The notes under the pieces: model-generated
The model's input: the letters and a program-made list of their open reading frames with translations, nothing else
Told to the model about the DNA's origin: nothing
Databases searched by the model: none
NCBI GenBank assembly: GCA_030149475.1
Contig: JASBRL010000082.1
Coordinates: 1-64,000 of the forward strand
Length of the DNA: 64,000 nt
Direction: 5' to 3'
Origin: Marinobacter sp.
Lineage (GTDB): Bacteria; Pseudomonadota; Gammaproteobacteria; Pseudomonadales; Oleiphilaceae
In this document: piece by piece, positions 9,164-17,636 of the stretch
How positions within the stretch are numbered: position 1 is the stretch's first letter
How the letters are laid out: the number at the start of each line of letters is the position of its first letter
Made by a program: the position numbers and the translations under genes

Positions 9164-9592
9164 ATGTTGCAACGATCACCACAGCCGGACACGATGCTTT
9201 ATATGCCCACGAAACAATCTCCTTTCTCTCTGCTTCGACACCGGGGTTTCTGGCGGGCCTGTCTGGTGTTCTCGGTGATCGCGATCCTGTTCCTCGCAAC
9301 CACCAGTCAGGCGTATCCGATACCGTCTGCGCCCAGCGACAAAGTCAATCACCTGATTGCCTTTCTGGAGCTGACGCTGCTGGTACGCCTGAGCTGGCCT
9401 CAAGTCCCGCTTGGCATGGTGGCCCTGTCGGTGCTGATCTTCGGCATGGCCATCGAACTGATTCAGGCACCATTGCCATACCGGGATTTTTCCCTGTGGG
9501 ACCTGCTCGCCGACGCCGTCGGCATTGCGTTTGGGCTCGCGCCCTGGCCCGGCCTGCGCTGGCTGCAGCTACCTGCCCACTCAGCGGAATAG
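9164..9592 (+). CDS. VanZ-like family membrane protein
   Basis: A small (up to 142 residues) membrane protein with about four predicted transmembrane helices, including WRACLVFSVIAILFLA and MVALSVLIFGMAIELIQ. Family features are the DKVNHLIAFLELTLL segment after the first helix and the IQAPLPYRDFSLWDLLADAVG motif (E-x-x-Q followed by R-x-x-x-x-x-D). Homologs in Gammaproteobacteria are uncharacterised; relatives in Gram-positive bacteria include VanZ (teicoplanin resistance), but that role should not be inferred here. The start is uncertain between ATGs at 9164, 9194 and 9203, as none has a strong ribosome binding site. Confidence 0.75.
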   Translation: MLQRSPQPDTMLYMPTKQSPFSLLRHRGFWRACLVFSVIAILFLATTSQAYPIPSAPSDKVNHLIAFLELTLLVRLSWPQVPLGMVALSVLIFGMAIELIQAPLPYRDFSLWDLLADAVGIAFGLAPWPGLRWLQLPAHSAE

Positions 9593-9661
9593 CGATATCC
9601 GCCCTCGACCGCGTGCGATATATCTCACGCTGACGTAAGCAGTGACTGTTTCGGCGCGTGC

Positions 9662-9683
9662 GTAAGACAAGATTACCGCTTAC
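9662..9683 (+). promoter_or_regulatory. Possible GacA/UvrY-type upstream element of the CsrB-like RNA
   Basis: GTAAG (9662-9666) and CTTAC (9679-9683) form an inverted pair like the TGTAAG-N6-CTTACA box of GacA-controlled sRNA genes, but the spacing is 12 rather than 6. It lies about 125 bases before the inferred transcription start and is followed by an AT-rich block (9684-9723). This is inference by resemblance only. Confidence 0.35.
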
Positions 9684-9786
9684 ATTATATTTTAATTTGC
9701 TGTTTTGTATAGTAATTCTTAAAAACTGCCGACAGCGACAAGAGACGAACCGCGCAGGTGTCACACGCTTGTTAAACGAGTATTGA

Positions 9787-9792
9787 TATAGT
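9787..9792 (+). promoter_or_regulatory. Candidate -10 box of the CsrB-like RNA
   Basis: TATAGT lies directly upstream of the GGA-rich transcript. No good -35 hexamer is seen 17 bases upstream, as expected of an activator-dependent promoter. The inferred start is about 9797-9799. Confidence 0.4.
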
Positions 9793-9796
9793 GGAC

Positions 9797-10026
9797 CTGT
9801 CATGGATGACAGGGAAATGGACGACATACGGGATGAACCTTCACAGGAATTGAAGGGAGGCAGGGACGTTACGGACGCACTGCTTGAGGGATAACCATTC
9901 AGGAACGCTGGCCCGGATGCCGGCACCAGGGAGCTGGTTCTGGAGTCAAACGCGACACGGCAGTCGCAACATGCGCAGGGATGCGACGACCTGTTTCGAC
10001 AAAGGCAACTACGGTTGCCTTTTTTT
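9797..10026 (+). ncRNA. CsrB/RsmZ-like regulatory RNA (CsrA/RsmA-sequestering)
   Basis: An intergenic stretch of about 230 bases containing 14 GGA trinucleotides. Several lie in the loops of hairpins with perfect stems: CCTGTCA-TGGA-TGACAGG (9797-9814), ACCAG-GGAG-CTGGT (about 9925-9938) and CGCA-GGGA-TGCG (about 9974-9985). A CAGGAACG motif is at about 9900. The region ends in a textbook terminator at 10001-10026. This architecture is the signature of RNAs that titrate the translational regulator CsrA/RsmA (CsrB, CsrC, RsmX/Y/Z). A TATAGT -10 box and a GacA-like inverted repeat lie upstream. Overlapping reading frames are not protein-like. Exact ends are inferred. Confidence 0.82.
10001..10026 (+). 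terminator. Rho-independent terminator of the CsrB-like RNA
   Basis: Perfect stem AAAGGCAAC / GTTGCCTTT with a TACG tetraloop, followed by further T residues. It points along the plus strand and ends no protein gene, which is what first marks an RNA gene here. Confidence 0.92.
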
Positions 10027-10185
10027 ATACCGGATACAATACCCCACCCACTCCTTGCCGGCAGTCGGTCGAATGAGATCGCCCGGTAATAGCCGTTTAT
10101 CCGGACCGCAGAGGGCATCCGCCGCCCGCAGGCAATCAATGCCGGCAGGCATAAATCATGCGAATCCGGTATACTGACGGGCTTT

Positions 10186-11328
10186 ATGCACGACCAGATC
10201 CGGATGCCGATGATGAGCACCAGACCCGATACCAGCGACTACCGGTCCCTGTTTCTTCATGATACGCCCTTGATGGATGTGCGTGCGCCGGTTGAGTTTG
10301 CCCGGGGCAGCTTTCCCCACACAGTGAACGCGCCATTAATGAACGACGACGAGCGCCATCGGGTCGGTGTTTGCTACAGGCAGAGTGGACAGAATGAGGC
10401 GATCAGACTCGGGCACCAGTTGGTTCAGGGCGACGTCAAGGCTGCCCGCATGGAGGCCTGGAGGCGTTTTGTCGCCAGGAACCCGAACGGTTACCTGTTT
10501 TGCTTCCGGGGCGGGCTACGCTCGCGACTGACCCAGCAGTGGCTGCACGAGGCGGGCATTGATTACCCCCTGGTCAAGGGCGGCTACAAGGCGCTTCGAC
10601 GCTTCCTGATAAACGAACTGGACACACAGGTGGCCCGCCAGGACTTTGTCGTGGTCAGCGGCCGCACCGGGACTGGCAAAACCCGCCTCCTGCTGGAACT
10701 GTCAAAGCCGATTGACCTCGAAGGCCTGGCCAATCACCGCGGGTCGAGCTTTGGCCGGCAGCTTACGCCGCAACCAACCCAGATTGACTTCGAGAACCGG
10801 TTGGCAATCGCGCTGCTGAAATCCGGGCATGCGGACACCGGACCCGTATTTGTCGAGGACGAAAGCCGGCTGATCGGCCAGTGCTATGTTCCGGACCCGC
10901 TGCGTCAGCGAATGGCCGAAGCGCCGCTGATGATTCTCGAGCGACCGATGCCTGAACGCATCAACATCATTCGTGAGGACTACGTCATCGATATGCTGGC
11001 CGCGTATCGGCAACGGGATGGCGATGAGGCGGGCTGGCATAATTTCTGTGACTATCTGCTCAGTGCTCTGGACCGGATACGCAAACGACTGGGGGGAGAC
11101 GGTCATCGCGAACTCCGTCACAGACTGCATCAGGCGCTGGATCTGCAGTATCGACACAACGACCTCAGTGGCCATGATCACTGGATCGAGGCGCTGCTCA
11201 CAAACTACTACGACCCCATGTATGATTACCAACTGAGCCAGAAAGCCAGCCGTGTCGTAGCTAGAGGCGACCATAAAACGCTGGCCACGTTTGCAAGAGG
11301 ACCTATCGAAGTGGCGGCCAGTACATAA
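10186..11328 (+). CDS. mnmH: tRNA 2-selenouridine synthase (MnmH/SelU)
   Basis: A 380-residue enzyme that exchanges sulfur for selenium in the 2-thiouridine of wobble position 34 of tRNAs for Lys, Glu and Gln, using selenophosphate. An N-terminal rhodanese domain (DVRAPVEFARGSFP; active-site loop CFRGGLRS) is followed by a P-loop domain with Walker A SGRTGTGKT and the LEGLANHRGSSFG motif. The C-terminal YYDPMYDYQL is conserved. The start could also be the ATG at 10210 or 10213, which gives an N terminus closer to E. coli SelU. selD is not in this window. Confidence 0.93.
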   Translation: MHDQIRMPMMSTRPDTSDYRSLFLHDTPLMDVRAPVEFARGSFPHTVNAPLMNDDERHRVGVCYRQSGQNEAIRLGHQLVQGDVKAARMEAWRRFVARNPNGYLFCFRGGLRSRLTQQWLHEAGIDYPLVKGGYKALRRFLINELDTQVARQDFVVVSGRTGTGKTRLLLELSKPIDLEGLANHRGSSFGRQLTPQPTQIDFENRLAIALLKSGHADTGPVFVEDESRLIGQCYVPDPLRQRMAEAPLMILERPMPERINIIREDYVIDMLAAYRQRDGDEAGWHNFCDYLLSALDRIRKRLGGDGHRELRHRLHQALDLQYRHNDLSGHDHWIEALLTNYYDPMYDYQLSQKASRVVARGDHKTLATFARGPIEVAAST

Positions 11329-11497
11329 CTTGCGAGGACACCGGTTGCGTTGTCATCATTACCCGCTGTGAACCCGTGTTAAATGACACAGTGTCCCGTC
11401 TGGTTAATTCATTGAAAAACAGAGTGCTTTCCAATCGGGAAACCGGAATTCATCGGGCCCGGACACGGCATTATCCAACCCCACACAAGGAGTCACC

Positions 11498-12331
11498 ATG
11501 GAGAATTTCTTCGTCGACGGCGGGCAAGCTGCCGAACTGCTCAAGCAGGCCATTGGCATGATCATTACCTATGCTCCCAAGGTGATACTGGCGCTGGTAA
11601 CTCTGGTTATCGGTATGTGGCTGATCAACCGGAGCATCCGCATTCTGGACAGCAAGCTCAGCGCCAAAGACCCGACACTGACCAAATTCCTGTGCGGACT
11701 GATTGGCGCTCTGTTGAAGATTCTGCTGCTTATATCGGTCGCCTCGATGGTTGGTATTGCCACCACATCGTTTGTCGCCATACTGGGTGCCGCCGGCCTG
11801 GCCGTCGGTCTTGCTCTGCAAGGCAGCCTGTCGAACTTTGCCGGCGGCGTGCTGATTCTGATTTTCAAGCCGTTCAAGGTTGGCGATACCATTGAGGCAC
11901 AGGGTTTTCTGGGGGCCGTACTGGAAATCCAGATCCTCTATACCATTATCAATACCTTCGACAACCGCCGCATCGTGATTCCCAATGGCAGTCTTGCCAA
12001 CTCCAGCCTGGTGAATGTCAGCATTTATGCGACCCGTCGCTGCGATATGACCTTCGGCATCCATTACGATGATGATATCGACAAGGCCAAGGCAATCTGC
12101 AAACGACTGGTGGAAGAAGACGAACGCTCGCTGACCGATCCGGCGCCTCGCATTGCTGTCGCCAGCCTGGGCGACAACTCAGTCAACATCATGGTGCGTC
12201 CGTGGGTCGCCACAGACAACCTCTGGCCCTACTACTGGGACATGCAGGAGAAAGTCAAGAAAGCGTTTGACGAGGAAGGCATTACCATTCCGTTTCCCCA
12301 GCGCGATGTGCACATGTACACCGAAAAATGA
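11498..12331 (+). CDS. mscS: Small-conductance mechanosensitive channel MscS
   Basis: A 277-residue inner-membrane channel that opens under membrane tension and releases solutes during hypo-osmotic shock; the family works as a heptamer. Three N-terminal transmembrane helices are visible (about residues 20-42, 62-85 and 90-115). TM3 carries the Gly/Ala-rich pore packing motif GLAVGLALQGSLSNFAGG, followed by the beta domain (FKVGDTIEAQGFLGAVLEIQ) and the C-terminal alpha/beta domain. Length is close to E. coli MscS (286). An AAGGAG ribosome binding site lies upstream. It is monocistronic, with a hairpin (12343-12372) after the stop. Confidence 0.95.
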   Translation: MENFFVDGGQAAELLKQAIGMIITYAPKVILALVTLVIGMWLINRSIRILDSKLSAKDPTLTKFLCGLIGALLKILLLISVASMVGIATTSFVAILGAAGLAVGLALQGSLSNFAGGVLILIFKPFKVGDTIEAQGFLGAVLEIQILYTIINTFDNRRIVIPNGSLANSSLVNVSIYATRRCDMTFGIHYDDDIDKAKAICKRLVEEDERSLTDPAPRIAVASLGDNSVNIMVRPWVATDNLWPYYWDMQEKVKKAFDEEGITIPFPQRDVHMYTEK

Positions 12332-12342
12332 CCCGTCCCCTG

Positions 12343-12372
12343 AGGCAGCCACGCGTATTCGCCTGGCTGCCT
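12343..12372 (+). terminator. Hairpin after mscS
   Basis: An eight-base stem AGGCAGCC / GGCTGCCT with a 14-base loop, starting just after the mscS stop. The T-tract is poor, so it is only a possible terminator. Confidence 0.45.
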
Positions 12373-12466
12373 TGACCAGACACCATCGTCAATAACTCGC
12401 AGTCAGCTTCACAAGCTGTTGCAATTCTGTTTTTCTCAATTCCGCAATCCTCGTCTAAGCTGACCG

Positions 12467-12490
12467 TAAGGAAGTGCTGATCAATTCCTT
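12467..12490. repeat. TAAGGA-GTGCTGA-type short repeat
   Basis: TAAGGAAGTGCTGATCAATT resembles the sequence at 59596-59616 (TAAGGAGGTGCTGAATAATT). Here AAGGAA and TTCCTT form a hairpin around GTGCTGATCA. It resembles termini of IS-like or MITE-like elements, but no transposase is present. Confidence 0.35.
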
Positions 12491-12571
12491 TGACCACTCA
12501 AGCCTTTGAAACATCCGGCGACCGGTCGCGGAGTCGGATGTTGCGGTCATTGCTGGTAGGAGGTGTGCCCG

Positions 12572-13150
12572 ATGCCGGTGCAGCAGTTAACGCAGTTTCT
12601 CGATGCCGCGGGCGTGGATTACATGTGCCTGTCCCACCCACCGGCATTTACCGCCCAGCAACTCGCCCACCACATACAGATTGCCGGTGACCGCGTTGCC
12701 AAGACGGTGATCATCGAACTGGATGGCAAAATGGCCATGCTGGTCATGCCGGCAACCTGGCGGGTGCGATGGGACCGGCTCACCGAAGTGCTGGATACGG
12801 ATTTCGTGCAATTAGCGGATGAACAGGAGTTTGAGGACCGCTTTCCGGATTGCGAAGTCGGCGCCATGCCACCCTTCGGTAACCTGTTTGGCATGTCGGT
12901 CTACTGCTGCGAAGCGCTGACCGGCGAACCGGACATGGCGTTCGCCGCAGGCACTCATACTGGCTCCATTCACATGAAAACCGGGGATTTTCTGCAACTT
13001 GCCCAACCGATTGTCATCCATCAGGGTTTTATCAGGCCCGGTTCCCGCAAGCCGGCCTGGCTGGTCAGGCGAGGCCCCACCACACGATCCGGGCAACCCG
13101 GCCTGAAGCCCGCTTCCTCCTTTGCGTCCACACTCAACCTCTCCCGATGA
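12572..13150 (+). CDS. YbaK/EbsC-type aminoacyl-tRNA deacylase domain protein
   Basis: A 192-residue protein with a YbaK/ProX-type trans-editing domain (about residues 1-155), a family that hydrolyses mischarged tRNAs in trans. Family features include YMCLSHPPAFTAQQLAHH, the KTVIIELDGKMAMLVMPA strand, GAMPPFGNLFGMSVY, and AFAAGTHTGSIHMKTGDFLQL. The ATG at 12572 is chosen because AGGAGG sits eight bases upstream; a GTG at 12563 is also in frame but overlaps the ribosome binding site. The last 35-40 residues (Ser/Pro/Arg-rich) are unlike the domain and may be a non-conserved tail. The specific substrate is unknown. Confidence 0.8.
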   Translation: MPVQQLTQFLDAAGVDYMCLSHPPAFTAQQLAHHIQIAGDRVAKTVIIELDGKMAMLVMPATWRVRWDRLTEVLDTDFVQLADEQEFEDRFPDCEVGAMPPFGNLFGMSVYCCEALTGEPDMAFAAGTHTGSIHMKTGDFLQLAQPIVIHQGFIRPGSRKPAWLVRRGPTTRSGQPGLKPASSFASTLNLSR

Positions 13151-13219
13151 TTTGCCAGCGGTCGCCTATCGCGTAAACTGAGAGATCTCTGACTGGGAGA
13201 CCTCTGACAGGAACCCGAC

Positions 13220-14515
13220 ATGACTCAACCCTTTGATATCGTGGTCGTTGGTGCGGGCATGGTGGGCGCGGCATTAGCGGCCGGACTCGGCCAGTCCGGC
13301 TTTACCGTGGCGCTGGTGGACCAGGCACCGGCGCCGAAGGCCGGTCCCGGTACCAAACCGGACATCCGGGTATCTGCCCTGAGTGCCGGCAGCGAGCGTT
13401 ATCTGCGACACATTGGCGCATGGCCTGCCATGGAAGCCATGAGGCTCACACCCTACCGTCGCCTGTCAGTCTGGGACCAGACGCCCTATCCGCTTTCCGG
13501 CATGCTGCCCCGGCCCGCACACACCACCTTCGATGCCCGGGAACTGGGTCATACGCATCTTGGCCACATCGTCGAAAACCGGGTGACCCAGACCGCGCTC
13601 TGGGAGACGGCGACGACGCTCGAGGGCGTCACTGCGTACGCCGGCCTCGGCGTGGACCAGATTGACAGCGGGGACACGCTTGCGACGGTCAGGCTGAGCA
13701 ACGGTGAGCCCTTGAGCGCGGCGCTGGTCGTGGGTGCCGATGGTGCCCAATCCCGGGTCCGGGCGTTGGCGGGCCTGGGCATCAGCCGGGACCAGTACGC
13801 CCAGCAGGCGCTGGTCGCCAGCGTACGCTATGCAGGCCAACCGGAAGACATCACCTGGCAGGCTTTCTACCCCAGCGGTCCGCGGGCCTTCCTGCCGTTG
13901 CACGCCGCCGACAACGTCAATGAAAGCTGGGCCTCACTGGTGTGGTACGACAGTCCCGAGATCCTGACGGAACTCAAGGCCCTGCCCGACGAGGCATTCA
14001 TCCAGCGGGTGCAGGAGGCGTTTCCTGACGCCTTACCCGCATTGACCCATGTCGCCGGGCGCGCCAGCTTCCCGATTGCCCGACAGCACGCCAATGCCTA
14101 CTTTAACGGCCGGGTGGTCCTGGTCGGCGATGCCGCTCACACCATCAACCCGCTTGCCGGCCAGGGTGTAAACCTCGGCTTCCAGGACGCGCAATGCCTG
14201 CAGGCTGTGCTCCGGGAAACCCGCCGTGCCGGTGTGGACCTCGCCAGTGAACACTGGCTGCGGCAATACCAACAGCGACGCCTGCCAGCCAATCGGCGGA
14301 TGATGCTGGCGATGGATGCGTTCTACTATCTGTTCAGCAACCAGACGCCTCCGCTGCACCTGATTCGCAACGCCGGTCTCGTTCTGGCCCAACGGATACC
14401 GTTTGCCCGTAACCAGGTTGCTCGCTACGCTATGGGCATTGACGATCAGCCGGCATCCGTCGTTCAGCGTCTGCTGGCGTCGCTGCCGAAACCCCCTCCA
14501 CTGAATCTGTTCTGA
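13220..14515 (+). CDS. UbiH/UbiF/UbiI-family FAD-dependent ubiquinone hydroxylase
   Basis: A 431-residue class A flavoprotein monooxygenase. It shows the N-terminal Rossmann motif VVVGAGMVGAALA, the DG motif VGADGAQSRVRALAG (about residue 170), and the GD motif GDAAHTINPLAGQGVNLGFQDA (about residue 305), the UbiH/COQ6 signature. Family members hydroxylate the ubiquinone ring; the QDA variant and overall appearance favour UbiF or UbiI over UbiH, but these cannot be separated by eye. HinT follows ten bases downstream, suggesting a small operon. The enzyme probably acts at the inner membrane face with the Ubi complex. Confidence 0.85.
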   Translation: MTQPFDIVVVGAGMVGAALAAGLGQSGFTVALVDQAPAPKAGPGTKPDIRVSALSAGSERYLRHIGAWPAMEAMRLTPYRRLSVWDQTPYPLSGMLPRPAHTTFDARELGHTHLGHIVENRVTQTALWETATTLEGVTAYAGLGVDQIDSGDTLATVRLSNGEPLSAALVVGADGAQSRVRALAGLGISRDQYAQQALVASVRYAGQPEDITWQAFYPSGPRAFLPLHAADNVNESWASLVWYDSPEILTELKALPDEAFIQRVQEAFPDALPALTHVAGRASFPIARQHANAYFNGRVVLVGDAAHTINPLAGQGVNLGFQDAQCLQAVLRETRRAGVDLASEHWLRQYQQRRLPANRRMMLAMDAFYYLFSNQTPPLHLIRNAGLVLAQRIPFARNQVARYAMGIDDQPASVVQRLLASLPKPPPLNLF

Positions 14516-14524
14516 GGACGAGTT

Positions 14525-14890
14525 ATGTCTGAAACCCTGTTCACCAAGATCATCAACCGGGAAATACCGGCCGACATTGTCTATGAGGACGAGCAGAGTC
14601 TGGCCTTCAAGGACATTAACCCGCAGGCGCCGGTGCATTTGCTGATCATCCCCAAGAAAGAGATCGCCACCATCAATGACCTGGAGGAAGGCGACAGCGA
14701 ACTGGTCGGCCACCTGTTTCTGGTGGCTAAAAAACTGGCCCGGGAGATGGGCTTTGACGACGACGGCTACCGGGTCGTGATGAACTGCAACGAGCAGGCC
14801 GGCCAGACCGTGTTCCACATCCACTTGCACCTGCTGGCCGGCAAGCCCCTGGGCTGGCCGCCCTACACCGACCGCCTCAAGAGCGCCTGA
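14525..14890 (+). CDS. hinT: HIT-family purine nucleoside phosphoramidase HinT
   Basis: A 121-residue histidine-triad hydrolase. The active-site HIT motif is visible as QTVFHIHLHLLAG (H-x-H-x-H-x-x), with HLLIIPKKEI and the C-terminal GWPP typical of bacterial HinT. The family cleaves AMP-phosphoramidates and acyl/aminoacyl-adenylates. It starts ten bases after the hydroxylase stop with a GAGGACGAG ribosome binding site, so co-transcription is likely. It is convergent with the DUF2059-like gene nine bases away. Confidence 0.95.
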   Translation: MSETLFTKIINREIPADIVYEDEQSLAFKDINPQAPVHLLIIPKKEIATINDLEEGDSELVGHLFLVAKKLAREMGFDDDGYRVVMNCNEQAGQTVFHIHLHLLAGKPLGWPPYTDRLKSA

Positions 14891-14899
14891 GGACCTGGA

Positions 14900-15748
14900 T
14901 TACGTCTTGCTGGCAGGGCTCAATAGCTGATTGAGCCCGTTGCTGATGGACTGGATCGGATCGAGAACGGCTTTTTTCAGGGACTCTGTGGCCGCCTTAC
15001 TGAACTGTCGCCCGTCCGGGGATTCCAGAAACTTGATATAGCGCTTTAGCTGATCGTCAGACAGGGATTTGTAGGTGTACAGATAGGCCGCGTAGACCTG
15101 TTGCTCGACCAGGCCGGTGAGCATGTCCCGCTGCATCTCCACCCGGCTGTGAATCTGGTCGAAATCCGCCGGCTTACCCCGCAAGGCAGCGACCGCCGTG
15201 CCCAGCGCGGTCTGTACGGCAATGGTGGTATCCACCGCGTTCTCGGTCGCCCGTGAGGCCTGATCGAAGGCATCGAACAGGCGTTCCCGTTCGGTACCGC
15301 GATACTGCTTGACCAGTGCCGGACCGTCGCTTTCGATCTGCGGCCAGGCCGAGGGTAGCGCCGCCGCTGACTCCAGCCCGGCCACCCGGGCACCGAGGTC
15401 GGAGTGGTAAAAATCACGCACACTGGTCAGGGTTTTGGGCGTGAGCTCCTTGTCCAGGCTGGCAGCCACCCGGGCACGAATACGACGACTGTTAAAAGCC
15501 TGCCCCACCATCAGTTGAATAGCACCGCTGACCATGGGATCAACGCCGCCGGTCTGCTTGATGCCGCGGGTGATGCTCTCGGTGATCATCTGTGGATACT
15601 GTTCAATGACCGTACCCAGCGCCGAACTGCTGATCACGGACTGGGCCAGGTCGCTGGCCTGGACGCGACCGGTCACGGCAACTGTCAGGATCAGCAACAG
15701 CAAGCCGGATGTGGCGAAACGGCGGGAAGCGGGCCAGCGAACACTCAT
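14900..15748 (-). CDS. Secreted DUF2059-like protein
   Basis: A 282-residue protein with an N-terminal signal peptide (hydrophobic stretch about residues 13-28, likely cleavage after VQA-S). The remainder is mostly helical. The C-terminal part (VYAAYLYTYKSLSDDQLKRYIKFLESPDGRQFSKAATESLKKA, quoted in pieces: KSLSDDQLKRYIKFLESPDG) resembles DUF2059, a periplasmic domain of unknown function. Function is unknown. It is downstream of pstB on the same strand, separated by 120 bases containing a GGCCGGCA/TGCCGGCC hairpin, so it is probably independent of the pst operon. Confidence 0.65.
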   Translation of the reverse strand: MSVRWPASRRFATSGLLLLILTVAVTGRVQASDLAQSVISSSALGTVIEQYPQMITESITRGIKQTGGVDPMVSGAIQLMVGQAFNSRRIRARVAASLDKELTPKTLTSVRDFYHSDLGARVAGLESAAALPSAWPQIESDGPALVKQYRGTERERLFDAFDQASRATENAVDTTIAVQTALGTAVAALRGKPADFDQIHSRVEMQRDMLTGLVEQQVYAAYLYTYKSLSDDQLKRYIKFLESPDGRQFSKAATESLKKAVLDPIQSISNGLNQLLSPASKT

Positions 15749-15845
15749 TTTGACACTCCTGAAGAAAACAATGCCTCGTTATGACACGGGGCCGGAACAG
15801 TCACAAGAGCGCAGAGCTTACAGATAGGACAGGTTGATCCACCAG

Positions 15846-15862
15846 GGCCGGCAGTGCCGGCC
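15846..15862 (-). terminator. Short GC-rich hairpin after pstB
   Basis: GGCCGGCA and TGCCGGCC around a single base lie just after the pstB stop on the minus strand. No T-tract follows. It may mark the end of the pst transcript. Confidence 0.35.
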
Positions 15863-15868
15863 ACACAA

Positions 15869-16753
15869 TCAGCCAAAGCGACCGGTGACGTAGTCTTCCG
15901 TTTCTTTGCGATCCGGATTGGTGAAGATCACGTCGGTACGGTCATACTCCATCAGCTCACCCAGGTACATGAAGGCGGTATAGTCAGAGACCCGCGCCGC
16001 CTGTTGCATGTTGTGGGTGACAATGGCAATGGTGAAATCGTCCTTGAGCTCGTAGATCAGCTCCTCGATCCGGGATGTGGAAATGGGGTCCAGTGCTGAC
16101 GTCGGCTCGTCCAGCAACAGTACTTCCGGCTTTACGGCAATCCCGCGGGCGATACACAACCGCTGTTGCTGGCCGCCGGACAGAGCACCACCGGACTGCT
16201 TGAGCTTGTCTTTGACTTCATCCCAGAGGGCCGCACGTTGCAGCGCCCACTGAATACGATCATCCAGGTCCGACTTTCTCAGTTTTTCGTACAGTCGGAC
16301 GCCAAATGCCACATTGTCATAGATCGACATGGGGAAAGGCGTCGGTTTCTGGAACACCATACCGACCCGCGCCCGCAGCATATTCAGATCGACCCCCGGC
16401 CCGAGGATATTACGACCATCCAGAATCAGGTCGCCCTCGGCACGCTGCCCCGGATACAGATCGTACATCCGGTTGAAAACCCGCAATAACGTCGATTTTC
16501 CACAGCCTGACGGGCCAATAAACGCGGTCACCTTGCGGTCTGGAATCTCCATAGAGATATCATGCAGGGCCTTGAATTTACCGTAGTAAAAGCTAAGGTC
16601 CCGCAGGCTGATCTTGGAATTGGTCACGTCGCGAATGTAGTTCCTCTTCTCGAGCAGACCATGGGAACTTTCAGACGCCGACAACGCGGACGGCTCGGAC
16701 CGCCTCAGGTCCTGATCGGTAGACGAGTCTTGGGTCATAGTCGCTGCCTTCAT
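15869..16753 (-). CDS. pstB: Phosphate ABC transporter ATP-binding protein PstB
   Basis: A 294-residue ABC ATPase that powers high-affinity phosphate import. Walker A is GPSGCGKST, the Q-loop lies in [14 protein letters not shown], the signature is SGGQQQR, Walker B is [14 protein letters not shown], and the H-loop is VTHNMQQA. PstB-specific features include the [10 protein letters not shown] and EVKDKL segments. The N terminus carries a roughly 45-residue polar extension before the ABC domain, a little longer than in E. coli (257 residues in total). An ATG at 16738 is an alternative start. It is last in the pstS-C-A-B gene order. Confidence 0.97.
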   Translation of the reverse strand: MKAATMTQDSSTDQDLRRSEPSALSASESSHGLLEKRNYIRDVTNSKISLRDLSFYYGKFKALHDISMEIPDRKVTAFIGPSGCGKSTLLRVFNRMYDLYPGQRAEGDLILDGRNILGPGVDLNMLRARVGMVFQKPTPFPMSIYDNVAFGVRLYEKLRKSDLDDRIQWALQRAALWDEVKDKLKQSGGALSGGQQQRLCIARGIAVKPEVLLLDEPTSALDPISTSRIEELIYELKDDFTIAIVTHNMQQAARVSDYTAFMYLGELMEYDRTDVIFTNPDRKETEDYVTGRFG

Positions 16754-16789
16754 AGTTTCAGTCTCTGGCTCAGCCTGAGGAATTGGTTA

Positions 16790-17635
16790 TCACGGCTTCT
16801 GCTGATTGCCGCTCTTCAGTCCGTAACGGGCAAATATATTCATCACAAGAACGCTGACTGTAATAAGCAGCGCCGCTGCCCACGCCAGATCCTGCCAGTC
16901 TGAATAGGGGCTCAGGGCATACTGGTAAATCACCACCGGCATGTTGGCGATGGGCCGGTTCATATCAGTGGACCAGAAATTGTTATTCAGGGCGGTAAAC
17001 AGTAAGGGAGCAGTCTCCCCCATGATTCTCGCGGTCGCCAGAATCATCCCGGTCATCATGCCGCTGAGTGCCGCTTTATAAACAACATGCACGGTTACTT
17101 TCCAGCGCGGCGCACCCAGAGCAGCGGCAGCTTCACGGATCTGCCGGGGAACCAGTTTGAGCATATCCTCGGTGGTTCTCACGATCACCGGCACCACCAG
17201 AATGGCAAGGGCCACACTGCCGGCCCAGCCAGAAAAATGGTTGACCGGGCTGACCAGCAGGGTATAGACAAACACCCCCACCACGATGGACGGTGCGGAC
17301 AGCAGGATATCGTTGATAAAACGCACCGCGCTGGCAAACCGTGACTTGCCGCCATACTCCGCCAGGTAGGTGCCTGCCATGATGCCAATGGGGGTGCCAA
17401 TCAGTACCGCAATCACCGTCAGCATCAGAGTACCAACGATGGCATTCATCAACCCGCCGGATTCCCCCGGTGGCGGGGTATTCTCGGTAAACACCGCCCA
17501 ATTGATATGTTCAAACCCCTTGGTGAACAGAATGGTCAGAATCCAGCCGAGCATCACCAGGCCAAACAGCGTGACCGCAATGGAGGCAGTCAGGTTGAAC
17601 GCGTTGAGAACCTTACGACGTTGGTATCGGGTCAT
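16790..17635 (-). CDS. pstA: Phosphate ABC transporter permease PstA
   Basis: A 281-residue inner-membrane permease with six predicted helices and the binding-protein-dependent transport signature ([18 protein letters not shown]). [19 protein letters not shown] and [21 protein letters not shown] are typical of PstA. The ATG at 17635 is chosen because a GGAG ribosome binding site sits eight bases upstream and it starts one base after the pstC stop, indicating translational coupling. A longer frame (ATG at 17662 or beyond) overlaps pstC and lacks a good ribosome binding site. Confidence 0.95.
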   Translation of the reverse strand: MTRYQRRKVLNAFNLTASIAVTLFGLVMLGWILTILFTKGFEHINWAVFTENTPPPGESGGLMNAIVGTLMLTVIAVLIGTPIGIMAGTYLAEYGGKSRFASAVRFINDILLSAPSIVVGVFVYTLLVSPVNHFSGWAGSVALAILVVPVIVRTTEDMLKLVPRQIREAAAALGAPRWKVTVHVVYKAALSGMMTGMILATARIMGETAPLLFTALNNNFWSTDMNRPIANMPVVIYQYALSPYSDWQDLAWAAALLITVSVLVMNIFARYGLKSGNQQKP

Positions 17636-17636
17636 G

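Noticed and set aside
9884-10177. Plus-strand frame of about 97 codons overlapping the CsrB-like RNA
   Set aside because: It spans the terminator hairpin and T-tract, has no ribosome binding site, and its composition is not protein-like.
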